Assembly (NCBI RefSeq): GCF_014842915.1
Contig: NZ_JACYXI010000012.1
Location: 122,117-186,116 of the forward strand
Direction: 5' to 3'
Length of the DNA: 64,000 nucleotides
Origin: Roseibium litorale
GTDB lineage: Bacteria; Pseudomonadota; Alphaproteobacteria; Rhizobiales; Stappiaceae
The position numbers and the translations under genes are program-made. Of this stretch, positions 7,473 to 15,380 are shown in pieces. Position 1 is the first letter of the stretch. Every line of letters starts with the position of its first letter. The notes beneath the pieces are model-generated. The model worked only from the letters and a program-made list of their open reading frames with translations. It was not told the DNA's origin and did not search any database.

Positions 7473-8288
7473 TTATTCGACGCCGAGGATGATCTGCGAC
7501 GCCTTGATCAGCGCGCAGCAACGCATTCCGGGTTCCAGTGCCAGGGCCCAGGCGCTGTTGTTGGTGATGATGGCCGCGAGCGTCTTGCCGCCGCCGATGT
7601 CGAGAACGGCTTCCGTATTGACGGCGCCTTTATCGATAGAGAGCACGGTGCCGTGGATCTGGTTTCGGGCCGACAGACGCATGCCCTCCATATCCCGGGT
7701 CAGGAGCGGTGTGCTGGCCTTGATCAGGGCAAAAGCGGGCCGTCCCTGCCGCAGGTCCAGCGCCGCCACGCTCTGATTGGTCAGGACGGCTGTGATTGTC
7801 GTGGTCTCTGAAATCCTTAAGGATACCTCGGTATTGACCGAGCCGGCGGTGATTGCGGAAACCACGCCGTGAAAGCAGTTGCGCGCGCTTGTTTTCATGA
7901 GAAAGCTCCAGAGAGAGGGGCCGGGCAGGTCCGGGTCGTCTTGTCCGTCCGCCAGGGACAGGTCCAGTCCGGCCAGAAGTTCGCCGAGGCTTTCCGTCAG
8001 GCGGCGGTGGGTGCGCAAGGCACGGCGTCCGGCCGCCGTCACCTCCGCTCCGCCACCGTGGCGTCCGCCGGGCCGCGTCACGATCAGGGGGCGGGCAAAC
8101 AGGTTGTTGAGAGCGTTGGCCGCATCCCAGGCGGCCTTGTAGCTGAGACCCGCCTCTTTCGCTGCGGCCGAGATCGATCCGAGCCGGCCGATGGCTTCCA
8201 GCAAGCGGAAACGGTCTTCGCCGACGCGCAATCCGGTCTGGTTTGTCATCGAAAGGACAGGTTTAAGGGCCGTCGTTCTGGAGCTCAT
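7473..8288 (-). CDS. modE: Molybdate-responsive regulator ModE
   Basis: A 271-residue regulator. The N-terminal winged helix reads FRLLEAIGRLGSISAAAKEA and GLSYKAAWDAANAL; two tandem Mop domains follow (SARNCFHGVVSAI from about 135 and SARNQIHGTVLSI from about 205), which bind molybdate. The start is uncertain: ATG 8288 directly abuts the ModE palindrome, while an in-frame ATG at 8249 would begin MTNQTGLRVGEDRF, closer to other ModE proteins. It is the first gene of modEABC and probably represses it when molybdate is ample. Confidence 0.92.
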   Translation of the reverse strand: MSSRTTALKPVLSMTNQTGLRVGEDRFRLLEAIGRLGSISAAAKEAGLSYKAAWDAANALNNLFARPLIVTRPGGRHGGGAEVTAAGRRALRTHRRLTESLGELLAGLDLSLADGQDDPDLPGPSLWSFLMKTSARNCFHGVVSAITAGSVNTEVSLRISETTTITAVLTNQSVAALDLRQGRPAFALIKASTPLLTRDMEGMRLSARNQIHGTVLSIDKGAVNTEAVLDIGGGKTLAAIITNNSAWALALEPGMRCCALIKASQIILGVE

Positions 8289-8313
8289 CGCTATGTACCT
8301 TGGCTACATATCG
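8289..8313. promoter_or_regulatory. ModE operator
   Basis: CGCTATGTA (8289-8297), a 7-base spacer and TACATATCG (8305-8313) form an inverted repeat with 8 of 9 positions paired, in the style of the CGnTATATA half sites bound by ModE. It lies between the predicted sigma-54 start near 8339 and modE, where bound ModE would block transcription. Confidence 0.65.
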
Positions 8314-8349
8314 GTTGAAACGTGCATGCGAAACACGGGAAAACCGCTA

Positions 8350-8365
8350 AGCAACGATGATGCCA
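8350..8365 (-). promoter_or_regulatory. Sigma-54 promoter of modEABC
   Basis: The minus strand reads TGGCATCATCGTTGCT, matching TGGCA at -24 and TTGCT at -12 with the required 12-base spacing of GG and GC. Transcription would start near 8339. A TGT-N10-ACA activator site lies about 100 bases upstream. Confidence 0.65.
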
Positions 8366-8431
8366 GATTGGTATCTCTTGTTTTTTTCAGTAACTTAATG
8401 GAAGATGGTGGCCTTTGGATTGCACCCGGAT

Positions 8432-8447
8432 TGTTCCATTCCCGACA
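8432..8447. promoter_or_regulatory. NifA-type upstream activator site
   Basis: TGTTCCATTCCCGACA is an exact TGT-N10-ACA. It lies about 93-108 bases upstream of the expected sigma-54 start, the usual distance for NifA sites. Chance of one such match in 100 bases is only a few percent. Confidence 0.5.
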
Positions 8448-8460
8448 TTGTCGTTTCCGC

Positions 8461-8938
8461 TTTGTCGCTGTTCCGCGTGTCGATGACCGGCGGGTGATTT
8501 CAAGCATCATTTATGTGCTCAAGCATGGCCTTCAGTGGAAGGATGCGCCGAGTGGAGTCCTCACGACGCTCTACAACCGCTTCCGGCGGTGGGCCGGACT
8601 TGGTGTGTTTGACAGGGTTTTCAGCTGCTTGGCATCTAATGACGGGCCACCGGATACGATGATGATCGATGCGGCACACCTCAAAGCCCATCGCACCGCG
8701 TCGAGCCTGGTAAAAGGGGGCATTTTCCCGTCACATTGGCCGGACCATCGCGATGTGTCTGACAGCCGGACAGGTTTCTGAATTTTGCAAAACCCAATAT
8801 AAACAGCGCCATAAGATCGAAAACATGTTCGGGCGGCTGAAAGACTGGCGGCGCATCGCCTCCCGATATGACCGAAGAGCCGATGTCTTCATGGCCGCAA
8901 TCACCATCGCAACAATCGTCGAATGGTGGATCCAATGA
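8461..8938 (+). pseudogene. Broken IS5-family (IS427-type) transposase
   Basis: The first frame reads VPRVDDRRVISSIIYVLKHG, LQWKDAPSG, LYNRFRRWAGLGVFDRVF and IDAAHLKAHRTASSL, the N-terminal half of an IS5/IS427 transposase. After about 8730 the middle of the gene is missing, and another frame gives [33 protein letters not shown], the C-terminal DDE region with its glutamate. So a large internal deletion and a frame change have killed it. The N-terminal end before 8461 is not recognisable. Confidence 0.8.
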
Positions 8939-8939
8939 G

Positions 8940-9207
8940 ATCCTGAGCCTAAGTTTCAGCGAATGGGTCAGTGTCTTTGGTGACGCCAAGATGACCACCG
9001 CGCTGCTCGTCCGGCTTACCCAGCGTTGCCACATCCTTGAAACCGGAAACGATAGCTTCCGCTTCAACAACAGCCCGGCGCAGGAACCCAAAACGAAGAA
9101 GGAGAAAGCTAAGAACTTGACCGAAACCACAGACCCGAAACCTACCTAAAAGGCGGGTCAAATCCTGGTGGAAACGCCGGGTCAGTTCTCATTGGAAATC
9201 AACATGC
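8940..9207 (+). mobile_element. IS21-family remnant: istB end plus terminal repeats
   Basis: The frame ending at 9149 reads [38 protein letters not shown] and a lysine-rich tail, the C-terminus of an IstB helper ATPase (IS1162-like). It is followed by GGGTCAAATCCTGGTGGAAA and GGGTCAGTTCTCATTGGAAA copies, typical of the right end of this IS group. It is fused directly to the IS5-type remnant and cuts into an IS110 remnant. The rest of istB and all of istA are absent. Confidence 0.7.
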
Positions 9208-9400
9208 CGTCTCGCAAAGGCCGCGTGGGCCGTGCTTTCTGCGTCGAAATCGTCATTCTTGCCGCGTCGGCGGCGGTCCTGTTTGTCTGGTGTTGTAACC
9301 GTCAGGATCTCGACGTCTGCAGTTTGCATATCGCGCAGCGGCCCTGCACCGAAGCTGCCGGAGCATTTGAGCCCGACATGCTGGCGGTCCCCAAAAGGAT
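9187..9400 (-). pseudogene. IS110-family transposase fragment
   Basis: Read on the minus strand, this gives GSFGAGPLRDMQTADVEIL, TVTTPDKQDRRRRGKNDDFD and AESTAHAAFA, the DEDD-domain region of an IS110 transposase. The frame then runs into the IS21-type end and stops. Neither the beginning nor the C-terminal serine domain is present. Confidence 0.65.
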
Positions 9401-9407
9401 GTCTGTC

Positions 9408-10160
9408 TCAGGCGACAGTCTGCTCACCCTCTGTGCCCTGAACGATCTCGTCGAGGAGGACGGGCATAATCGCTTTCATATCAGTTTCGATGGTGGCTTG
9501 CGACACGCCGAGGTCCCCGTATCGCTCGATGACGTAGTCCGGCAGGTGTTCGACCTCCTTTTGCTGCAGGCCCAGCATGCGCAGCAACAAGATGGTCGCG
9601 TCGCGCTCGATATTTGGCTTTTCGGGCCTTTCAAGGCGAAGATGAACGGCCGTTCCGACAACGGCCAGCAGGCTGGAGAAAAGCAGACGCGATGGTTCGA
9701 CGTTGAACTCGTGAGCCTGAAGACCGATGAGCACATCCTTGCGGATGCCGCGTGAAATTACCTCGTAGAAGGTGCCCATGTCACCGATTGCCCGCGCGAT
9801 CAGCCAGCCCCACTCCGGAATCGCCGCGGCACCACGGATAAACACCTGCGTTGCCATCGCGACGCGCTCCGGACCGGAGGCGATCCCGCGTATCTGGCGA
9901 TCAACCAGTTCCGCCAGCCCTGCGGCGACCGCGCGGCCGACAGCTTCGACGATTTCCTCCTTGTTGGAGAAGTGGTAGTAGAACGTCCCGTGGGAAACCT
10001 TGGCCGTGGTGGCGATATCGTCGATCGATGTCTTGCCGATACCCCTGGTTCCGAACTCCATGATCGCACAATCCATGAGAAGGGCACGTGTCCGCATCCG
10101 TTTGCCCTGCTCGCCGGCAGCGTCCTGCAGTAGCTTTCCTTTGTGTTTCATGTCTCGCAT
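9408..10160 (-). CDS. TetR-family regulator of the catabolic island
   Basis: A 250-residue regulator. The helix-turn-helix lies at about residues 40-72 (RGIGKTSIDDIATTAKVSHG, then TFYYHFSNKEEI), and the rest is a helical ligand domain. ATG 10160 follows GGGAG; ATG 10151 is an alternative. A palindrome of the form GAC-N6-GTC lies 114 bases upstream, and close relatives of it overlap the promoter of the aldehyde dehydrogenase gene 12 kb away, so I infer this protein controls that operon. The ligand is unknown. Confidence 0.85.
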   Translation of the reverse strand: MRDMKHKGKLLQDAAGEQGKRMRTRALLMDCAIMEFGTRGIGKTSIDDIATTAKVSHGTFYYHFSNKEEIVEAVGRAVAAGLAELVDRQIRGIASGPERVAMATQVFIRGAAAIPEWGWLIARAIGDMGTFYEVISRGIRKDVLIGLQAHEFNVEPSRLLFSSLLAVVGTAVHLRLERPEKPNIERDATILLLRMLGLQQKEVEHLPDYVIERYGDLGVSQATIETDMKAIMPVLLDEIVQGTEGEQTVA

Positions 10161-10271
10161 CCATCTCCCGCTCCGGTCACGCTGGCCGTCGCCCGCAACG
10201 GGTCATTCTCGTTGCCAAAGAGCCTCAGGAGTCCGTCCACCCCCTTCATCCCACGGATCAGAACCCATTTA

Positions 10272-10287
10272 TTGACAATGCTGTCAA
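10272..10287. promoter_or_regulatory. Putative TetR operator at tetR
   Basis: TTGACAATGCTGTCAA is a near-palindrome with core GACAATGCTGTC. It resembles GACGATATCGTC and GACAACATTGTC at 22288 and 22315. Position upstream of tetR suggests autoregulation. Confidence 0.5.
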
Positions 10288-10788
10288 ATTACAATGGGCG
10301 AAATCTGGGGACCTGACGTCAGGTGTGTTTGCGTATGGGGCGCGGCGGGCGGGACGGCAAAGTAGACATTCGCCGCATCGTCAGCTGAACGACTGTGCTG
10401 CGTGGCCGCGTCCGCGCCGGTTCCACTTGCGACCGGCGCGTGGCGGGAATAACGACCTGTTTGGCTTGTCCCGCGCGGAGCGAAAGCAAGTGGACATAGC
10501 CCGCCAGATCGTCGCCGAATGCCGTGTCGTCGGCGCCTTCCGGCAGGTAGACGTCCAGCCGGTTACGTTCGTCAGGCCCGTAGACCTGATTGCCGAGCTT
10601 GGCTACCCCGGCCGGCAGATCGCGGCATGAAGCGGCTTGTAGAGCGCCATGGCCTGTCCAATGGTGTCGCGCGTGAGTCTATGGCCGATCTTCCTGAGCT
10701 TTTTCTTGATCTTCGGCGTGCGCCGACCACGGTGGCAGTCCTCGTCCAGTTTATCATGGTCCTCCCAATAGCTCTCGGATGATGAAGG
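10288..10788. other. Gene-free stretch with a possible esterase fragment
   Basis: No intact gene is convincing here. On the minus strand between about 10625 and 10450 one frame reads LPAGVAKLGNQVYGPDERNR, then LDVYLPEGADDTAFGDDLAG. The YGPDxRNRLDVYxPEG pattern resembles the start of alpha/beta-hydrolase esterases, so this may be a gene remnant. Remaining open frames look random. Confidence 0.3.
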
Positions 10789-11757
10789 TCAGTTCTTGAC
10801 ACCGGCGAGGAGCTGCATCGCGTTTTCGGAGCAGACCGCGCGGCGCTCTTCGCCGATCAAGGGGGCGTTCTCGATCCACTCGCCCGCTTCGGCCGGCTTT
10901 TCGAACGGATAGTCGACCGAGAACATGACCCGGTCGCGCCCAAGCGCATCCAATGCGCAGCGCAGCGGTTCGCTCGAGCAGACCCCGGCGGTCGTGACCC
11001 AGATGTTGCGCTTAAAATAGTCCGACGGCTTCAACTCGAGCGTCTTGTTGCCGCGGTTCGAGATTTCCCAGCGGCTGTCGAAGCGCCAGAGCTGGTAGGG
11101 AAGCGTCTCGCCCATGTGCCCCAGGACGAGCTTCGCCTTCGGGAACCGGTCGAACACACCGCCGAAGACCAGGCGCAGCGCATGATTGCCCGTCTCCACC
11201 GTCCAGCCCCATACCGGGCCGAAGAGCTCTGGATGGTTCAGATACATGTAGGGGAGGTCGGGCGGGTTGTAGGGATGGATGTAGATGGGTGCGCCGAGAT
11301 CTGCCGCGCGTTCCCACAGGACGGAGAAGCGGTCGTCATCCAGATAGGCGCCGTTGGTCTGTCCGTTGATCATGGCGCCGGCCATGCCGAGGTCGCGCAC
11401 GCAGCGCTCCAGTTCGTCGGCCGCGGCCTTCGGGTCCTGAACGGCGAGATGCGCGAAGCCGCCATAGCGACCTTTGCTGTCGGCCATGTGGCGAGCCAGG
11501 AAATCATTGCATTCGGCAGCCTTGCGTACCGCTATGTCGGTGACAGTCTCAGCCTGCACGCCGGGCCCCGACAGCGACAGAATGGCCTTGGAAATGCCGA
11601 TCGAGTCCATGGCGGAAAGCCGCCGTTCGCCGAAATCTGCAAGCGCTTCCCTGGCCTTGCCAAACATCGCGGGACTGATGTTGATTGCGGTCTTGGCGAA
11701 ATACTCTTCCATGCCCGGCGCAATGAAATGCTCTTCAAGAGCAATCTTCTCGATCAT
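10789..11757 (-). CDS. ACMSD-family amidohydrolase (dihydroxybenzoate-type decarboxylase)
   Basis: A 322-residue TIM-barrel enzyme resembling gamma-resorcylate (2,6-dihydroxybenzoate) decarboxylase. Metal ligands are visible: Glu8-x-His10 in ALEEHF, His161 in IYIHPYN, His214 in VLGHMGE and Asp282 in SVDYPFE. Length and these boxes fit non-oxidative decarboxylases or hydrolases that act on hydroxylated aromatic acids. GGAG precedes ATG 11757. It follows the M24-fold gene by 18 bases and is the last gene of the minus-strand arm that starts with the TRAP binding protein. The exact substrate cannot be told. Confidence 0.85.
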   Translation of the reverse strand: MIEKIALEEHFIAPGMEEYFAKTAINISPAMFGKAREALADFGERRLSAMDSIGISKAILSLSGPGVQAETVTDIAVRKAAECNDFLARHMADSKGRYGGFAHLAVQDPKAAADELERCVRDLGMAGAMINGQTNGAYLDDDRFSVLWERAADLGAPIYIHPYNPPDLPYMYLNHPELFGPVWGWTVETGNHALRLVFGGVFDRFPKAKLVLGHMGETLPYQLWRFDSRWEISNRGNKTLELKPSDYFKRNIWVTTAGVCSSEPLRCALDALGRDRVMFSVDYPFEKPAEAGEWIENAPLIGEERRAVCSENAMQLLAGVKN

Positions 11758-11775
11758 TGTCTCACTCCATTGCTG

Positions 11776-12957
11776 TCAGTTGATTTCAAAGATGCACTTT
11801 TCGGTTTTATGTTCGCACGCCAGCGGGCCATCTGGTCCGATCGTGTAGTTGTCGCAGATGACGGCGAAGACGCTGCCGTCGTCGTAACCGGGGTGGACGG
11901 CGAACGTCATGTTCTCCATGAGCGGCATGGTTTCGTCCTGCCGGATCAACGGGCGCTCCACCATGTCGCTGCCCTGACTGTGGGCGTAGAGGCGCATTTC
12001 GGGCGGCAGGCCGCGGGCCGACATCCAGTCATTGTGGGCGGCCAGAATTTCGGCCGGATGCGCGCCCGGCTTCATCAGGCTCAGCGTGTAGTCTTGTGCC
12101 TCCACCATTGCGGCGAACTGCTCCTTGAGCTTGTTCGTCGCTTTGCCAAGCACGATCGTCCGAGCAATCTCGCCATAGGCGCCGCCCGGTCCGTTGACTT
12201 CGATGAGAATCGTGTAGTGGTCGCCCGGTTCAATGATGCGGCCCTGCATTTGACGCGGATTGAAGCGCGCCGCCGTTCCGATGGGCGCGGAGCCGCACAG
12301 CACGATGCCTTGGTCGCTGCCCAGCGCTTGTGCCTTGGCCATTGCGGCGGTTGCGACATCGACGTCGCGCATGCCCGGCTTGATGATTGACAGGACATGC
12401 GCGAAGACTGCGTCCTGCAGCCTGCACGTCTGCCTATAGAGCGCGATTTCCTCGGGGCTCTTGACCGCCTTCAGCCGATCGACAATCTCGGTCGCATTGG
12501 CAATTTCGATCCCGTCGACGCCGCGGATGGCTGCGACAAGGTCGGATGGCATGGCGCCGGGCGTGACGAGGCCGACGCGCCGGCAACCCGTCAGCTGCTT
12601 TGACACGAGTTCGCCGTCCAGCGTATTTGTCTGGGCGATACTTGAGAACGCAGGGGTGGTTGTCTGGATTCCGACGCCGCGATGGATGCCATCCTGTCCG
12701 GCAAAATCGCGTGCGCCGCCGAAGGCGCCCATCTCGACAACCGACATCGGCCGGTCTGCAAAGAATATGACGCTACGGAAGTAGCCATTGGTCGCCGGGA
12801 AATCCGTCAGCCAGCGTACATGCCCGCCGAGCCAGTCATTGCTGCCGGTGGCGACGATCGCGTCGAGTCCGTGCTTGGCCATCTCGCCGCGAAGCGCGCG
12901 CCATCGCCGTTCGAGTTCGCTGTCCGAGACTCCGTTCAGGCGTGCTGATGCCGACAT
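11776..12957 (-). CDS. M24-fold (creatinase-like) protein with altered metal ligands
   Basis: A 393-residue protein with a creatinase-type N-terminal domain (about 1-165) and a pita-bread domain (about 170-390). ATG 12957 follows GAGGAGAG. Classical M24 peptidases bind two metals through D, D, H, E, E; here the equivalent positions read Glu253 (ILIEVNG), Glu263 (YGEIART), His326 (YAHSQG), Glu334 (MVERP) and His355 (FAVHPGY). The two aspartates and the last glutamate are thus replaced, so proline peptidase activity is doubtful and a creatinase-like C-N or other hydrolysis is more likely. It sits between the TRAP binding protein and the decarboxylase. Confidence 0.8.
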   Translation of the reverse strand: MSASARLNGVSDSELERRWRALRGEMAKHGLDAIVATGSNDWLGGHVRWLTDFPATNGYFRSVIFFADRPMSVVEMGAFGGARDFAGQDGIHRGVGIQTTTPAFSSIAQTNTLDGELVSKQLTGCRRVGLVTPGAMPSDLVAAIRGVDGIEIANATEIVDRLKAVKSPEEIALYRQTCRLQDAVFAHVLSIIKPGMRDVDVATAAMAKAQALGSDQGIVLCGSAPIGTAARFNPRQMQGRIIEPGDHYTILIEVNGPGGAYGEIARTIVLGKATNKLKEQFAAMVEAQDYTLSLMKPGAHPAEILAAHNDWMSARGLPPEMRLYAHSQGSDMVERPLIRQDETMPLMENMTFAVHPGYDDGSVFAVICDNYTIGPDGPLACEHKTEKCIFEIN

Positions 12958-13175
12958 GGCTCTCTCCTCTTCGTGACTATGGGCAGGTCGTGTTCGGTGG
13001 AAATTGGGGATTTGGGGCAATGGCGCGTCGGGAGATGGGTCGCCGGTCCGAAGGACCTGTTGTCGAGCGCCCTGCAATTGCGCCCTCCATCATCGGCCGC
13101 ACCTCGTGCATCCTGTCGGACGCCGGTGCGGATGAGACCGGCATTCACCGGCCGCACCTGCTCCGTTGATGGATA

Positions 13176-14165
13176 CTACTTCACATAGGCGTCGTAGAAG
13201 GCCTGGGCCGGTTTGCCCTTCGCGGCGACCGCCGAAATGGCGTCGTTGATCAAGGGCTTCATCAGGTCCTTCATCTTGGAGGCCTCGGTTTCGGGAAGGG
13301 CAACGATCTTCACGCCGTTGCTTTCCAGATATGTCTTGCCCGCTGTCTCATGCTCGTTCCATGAATGACCGAAGTGGGTTGCACGGTCGGGACCGGTTGT
13401 GTCGGCGATCAGCTTCTGAAGCTTGGGGGAGAGCGCGTCGAAGCGCTGCTGGTTCATCACGACGGCAAAGGTTGCCGACGCAATGCCGTTCGACAGCGAA
13501 TATTTGAGCGTCGGCCCAAGACCGAAAGACTGCGTTGCCTCGAACGGGAAGGTTGCGGCATCGATGATGCCCTTGGATAAGGCATCGCTCGTTTCACCTG
13601 GCGAGACGGGAAGCGGCGAAGCGTCGAGTTTCTCGATGATGTTTTGGAAGACTTTGCCGGCATAGCGGATGCGCAGACCCTTGAAGGCAGCGAGGCTCGT
13701 TGGATCCACCTTGGTGAAGTGGAATTTTAGCGGCGGCGTCACTGCCATCCAGAGGATTTTCGTTCCCTCGTGCTCGTCCTTCAGATAGGTGTCCGCCAGT
13801 TCGGTCAGACGGCGCGAGGTCACCTCGCTAGACTCGCCCCCGCTCGGATAGGAGAGCGGCAGCCCCGCCAGTTCGGTCAAGGGAAAGCGGCCCGGTGTCG
13901 CGCTGTGAAGCACGACGGACACGTCCACAACGCCTTCGCGGACCATTTCATATTGACGGTTGACCGGCCCAAGCTGTCCGGCCGGATAGATCTGCACCGT
14001 CAGTTCGCCCATCGATTTCTCCGCCAATTCCTTGCCCCACGCGTCCAGTTCGACGTTGAGGGCATGATTTGGCGGAAGGTAGGTGGATATCTTCAGCGTG
14101 TCGGCGATAGCCGGAGCAGAGACGGTCAATACGGCTGCAAAAGCGCCGCGCGCGATGAAATTCAT
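13176..14165 (-). CDS. dctP: TRAP transporter substrate-binding protein DctP
   Basis: A 329-residue periplasmic binding protein. The start at 14165 gives a signal peptide (about 1-20, ending APAIA) and follows GAGGAGG; longer frames are rejected. KISTYLPPNHALNVELDAWG opens the mature protein, and LRIRYAGKVFQNIIEKLDAS with Arg in the centre is the carboxylate-binding loop of DctP proteins. It should feed the DctQ/DctM pair encoded 6 kb away on the other strand, beyond iclR. The M24 and decarboxylase genes follow on the same strand after 218 bases. Confidence 0.9.
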   Translation of the reverse strand: MNFIARGAFAAVLTVSAPAIADTLKISTYLPPNHALNVELDAWGKELAEKSMGELTVQIYPAGQLGPVNRQYEMVREGVVDVSVVLHSATPGRFPLTELAGLPLSYPSGGESSEVTSRRLTELADTYLKDEHEGTKILWMAVTPPLKFHFTKVDPTSLAAFKGLRIRYAGKVFQNIIEKLDASPLPVSPGETSDALSKGIIDAATFPFEATQSFGLGPTLKYSLSNGIASATFAVVMNQQRFDALSPKLQKLIADTTGPDRATHFGHSWNEHETAGKTYLESNGVKIVALPETEASKMKDLMKPLINDAISAVAAKGKPAQAFYDAYVK

Positions 14166-14206
14166 GAGTTCCTCCTCTTGGAGCGCATCTCCCATACGCT
14201 TCCATG

Positions 14207-14228
14207 ATACAGTACATCTGTACTGTAT
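14207..14228. promoter_or_regulatory. Perfect palindromic operator before dctP
   Basis: Arms ATACAGTAC (14207-14215) and GTACTGTAT (14220-14228) are perfect complements around a 4-base spacer. The site lies 42 bases upstream of the dctP start, in the space between iclR and dctP, and is the most likely target of the IclR regulator encoded next to it. Confidence 0.55.
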
Positions 14229-14390
14229 TGCGGTCAATGTCGCTAATCGAGAAGGCAAGCGGCCACGCAAACGCCTCGTGACGGGCCGCAGGTAACCAAC
14301 GTCTTGCGATGAAGGTTATGCGGGCCCGTCGACGCTCGTTCGGGCGCAGTGTCGGGAGGGATCAGGTTCTTTGAACAGTCGGCTCTCGGC

Positions 14391-15164
14391 CTAGGCGCCG
14401 AAGGTTGCCGCCAGCTGTGCCTTGATCTTCAGAAGCGCGGCAGTGACGACCTCTCGCTGCTGGTCGAAGCGCGACGTGGGAATTGGCACGGAAATCGCGT
14501 GAAGCGCGCCGCGCCAGTCGCCGAACGCGACGCCGGCCGCCGATATGCCCGGCGAGTGCTCGTCGAGATCATAGGCGACACCTTCCTCGCGGACACGCTG
14601 GAGCAATTGGTCGAAGGCGGGCCACGAATGAGTGCTGCCGCGCTGATCCCACTCGGCCTGAACAAGACCTTGCGCGGTTTCTATAGGCAAGGCGGCCAGC
14701 ACGGCACGGCCGTTGGCCGTATCGGTCAGCGGAAACACGTCGCCGACTGCCGAAATTGCGCGGAGGCGCTGCATCCCCGAGACCTGATCGAGGAAAATCA
14801 TCGATTGCCCGCGCAGCACCGAAAGGTCCGCAGTCTCATCCGTCAGTTTGACCAGTTCGACGAGATAAGGGCGACAGATGTCGACGACGTTGAACTTCAC
14901 CGCTTCTGCCAGCGCCGTCACTTCTGGACCGAGCCTGATCCCTGAACTACCGGCGGCGAAGACCAGCCGCTCGTCCTGCAGGGCCGCAACGATACGCTGG
15001 ACTGTCGACCTGGGCAGACCGACGCGTTCGGCGATCTGACCAAGCGACAGACCGTTGGGGTCCTCGCGCAGCGCGCGCAAAACCGCCGCTGCCCTGGAAA
15101 TCACCTGTATGCCGCCGCGCGTCAGTGCCGCGTCTTCCTTCATGTGCTCTGCCATCAGTTTCAC
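14391..15164 (-). CDS. IclR-family regulator
   Basis: A 257-residue regulator. The winged helix reads VISRAAAVLRALREDPNGLS, then IAERVGLPRSTVQRIVAAL (about residues 20-60), followed by the IclR ligand domain with TDETADLSVL and VFPLTDTANGRAVLAAL. ATG 15164 or the in-frame ATG 9 bases later could be the start. It sits between the two divergent arms of the TRAP cluster (dctP arm on the left, cyclase arm on the right), so it probably controls both; the inducer is likely an aromatic or carboxylic compound of the pathway. Confidence 0.9.
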   Translation of the reverse strand: MKLMAEHMKEDAALTRGGIQVISRAAAVLRALREDPNGLSLGQIAERVGLPRSTVQRIVAALQDERLVFAAGSSGIRLGPEVTALAEAVKFNVVDICRPYLVELVKLTDETADLSVLRGQSMIFLDQVSGMQRLRAISAVGDVFPLTDTANGRAVLAALPIETAQGLVQAEWDQRGSTHSWPAFDQLLQRVREEGVAYDLDEHSPGISAAGVAFGDWRGALHAISVPIPTSRFDQQREVVTAALLKIKAQLAATFGA

Positions 15165-15260
15165 CGTGTGTCGCTTACCGCCTTCTTACACGACCGGCGC
15201 AGAAAAGCCATAGGAACGTAAACCGCAATACGATACAATAGTACCATATAAAGAAACATC

Positions 15261-15289
15261 TTGACCGGTATGCGATGCAAATGCATCAT
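15261..15289 (+). promoter_or_regulatory. Promoter and palindrome before the cyclase operon
   Basis: TTGACC (15261-15266) and CATCAT (15284-15289) with a 17-base spacer form a plausible sigma-70-type promoter. The palindrome GATGCA-AA-TGCATC (15274-15287) covers its spacer and -10 region, so a bound regulator would block it. It lies in the 216-base gap between iclR and the cyclase gene. Confidence 0.4.
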
Positions 15290-15380
15290 GATGCGGTATA
15301 GAGTTGATGGCGCGAGAGTTCGGCATCAGAAACAGGCAGCGTTCGCTTCTACTGGTGACGCGCGTTCGGGAGGATGAAAA

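Noticed and set aside
11116..12390. A 424-residue plus-strand frame across the decarboxylase and M24 genes
   Set aside because: Spans two genes on the opposite strand that carry clear motifs; no domain of its own.
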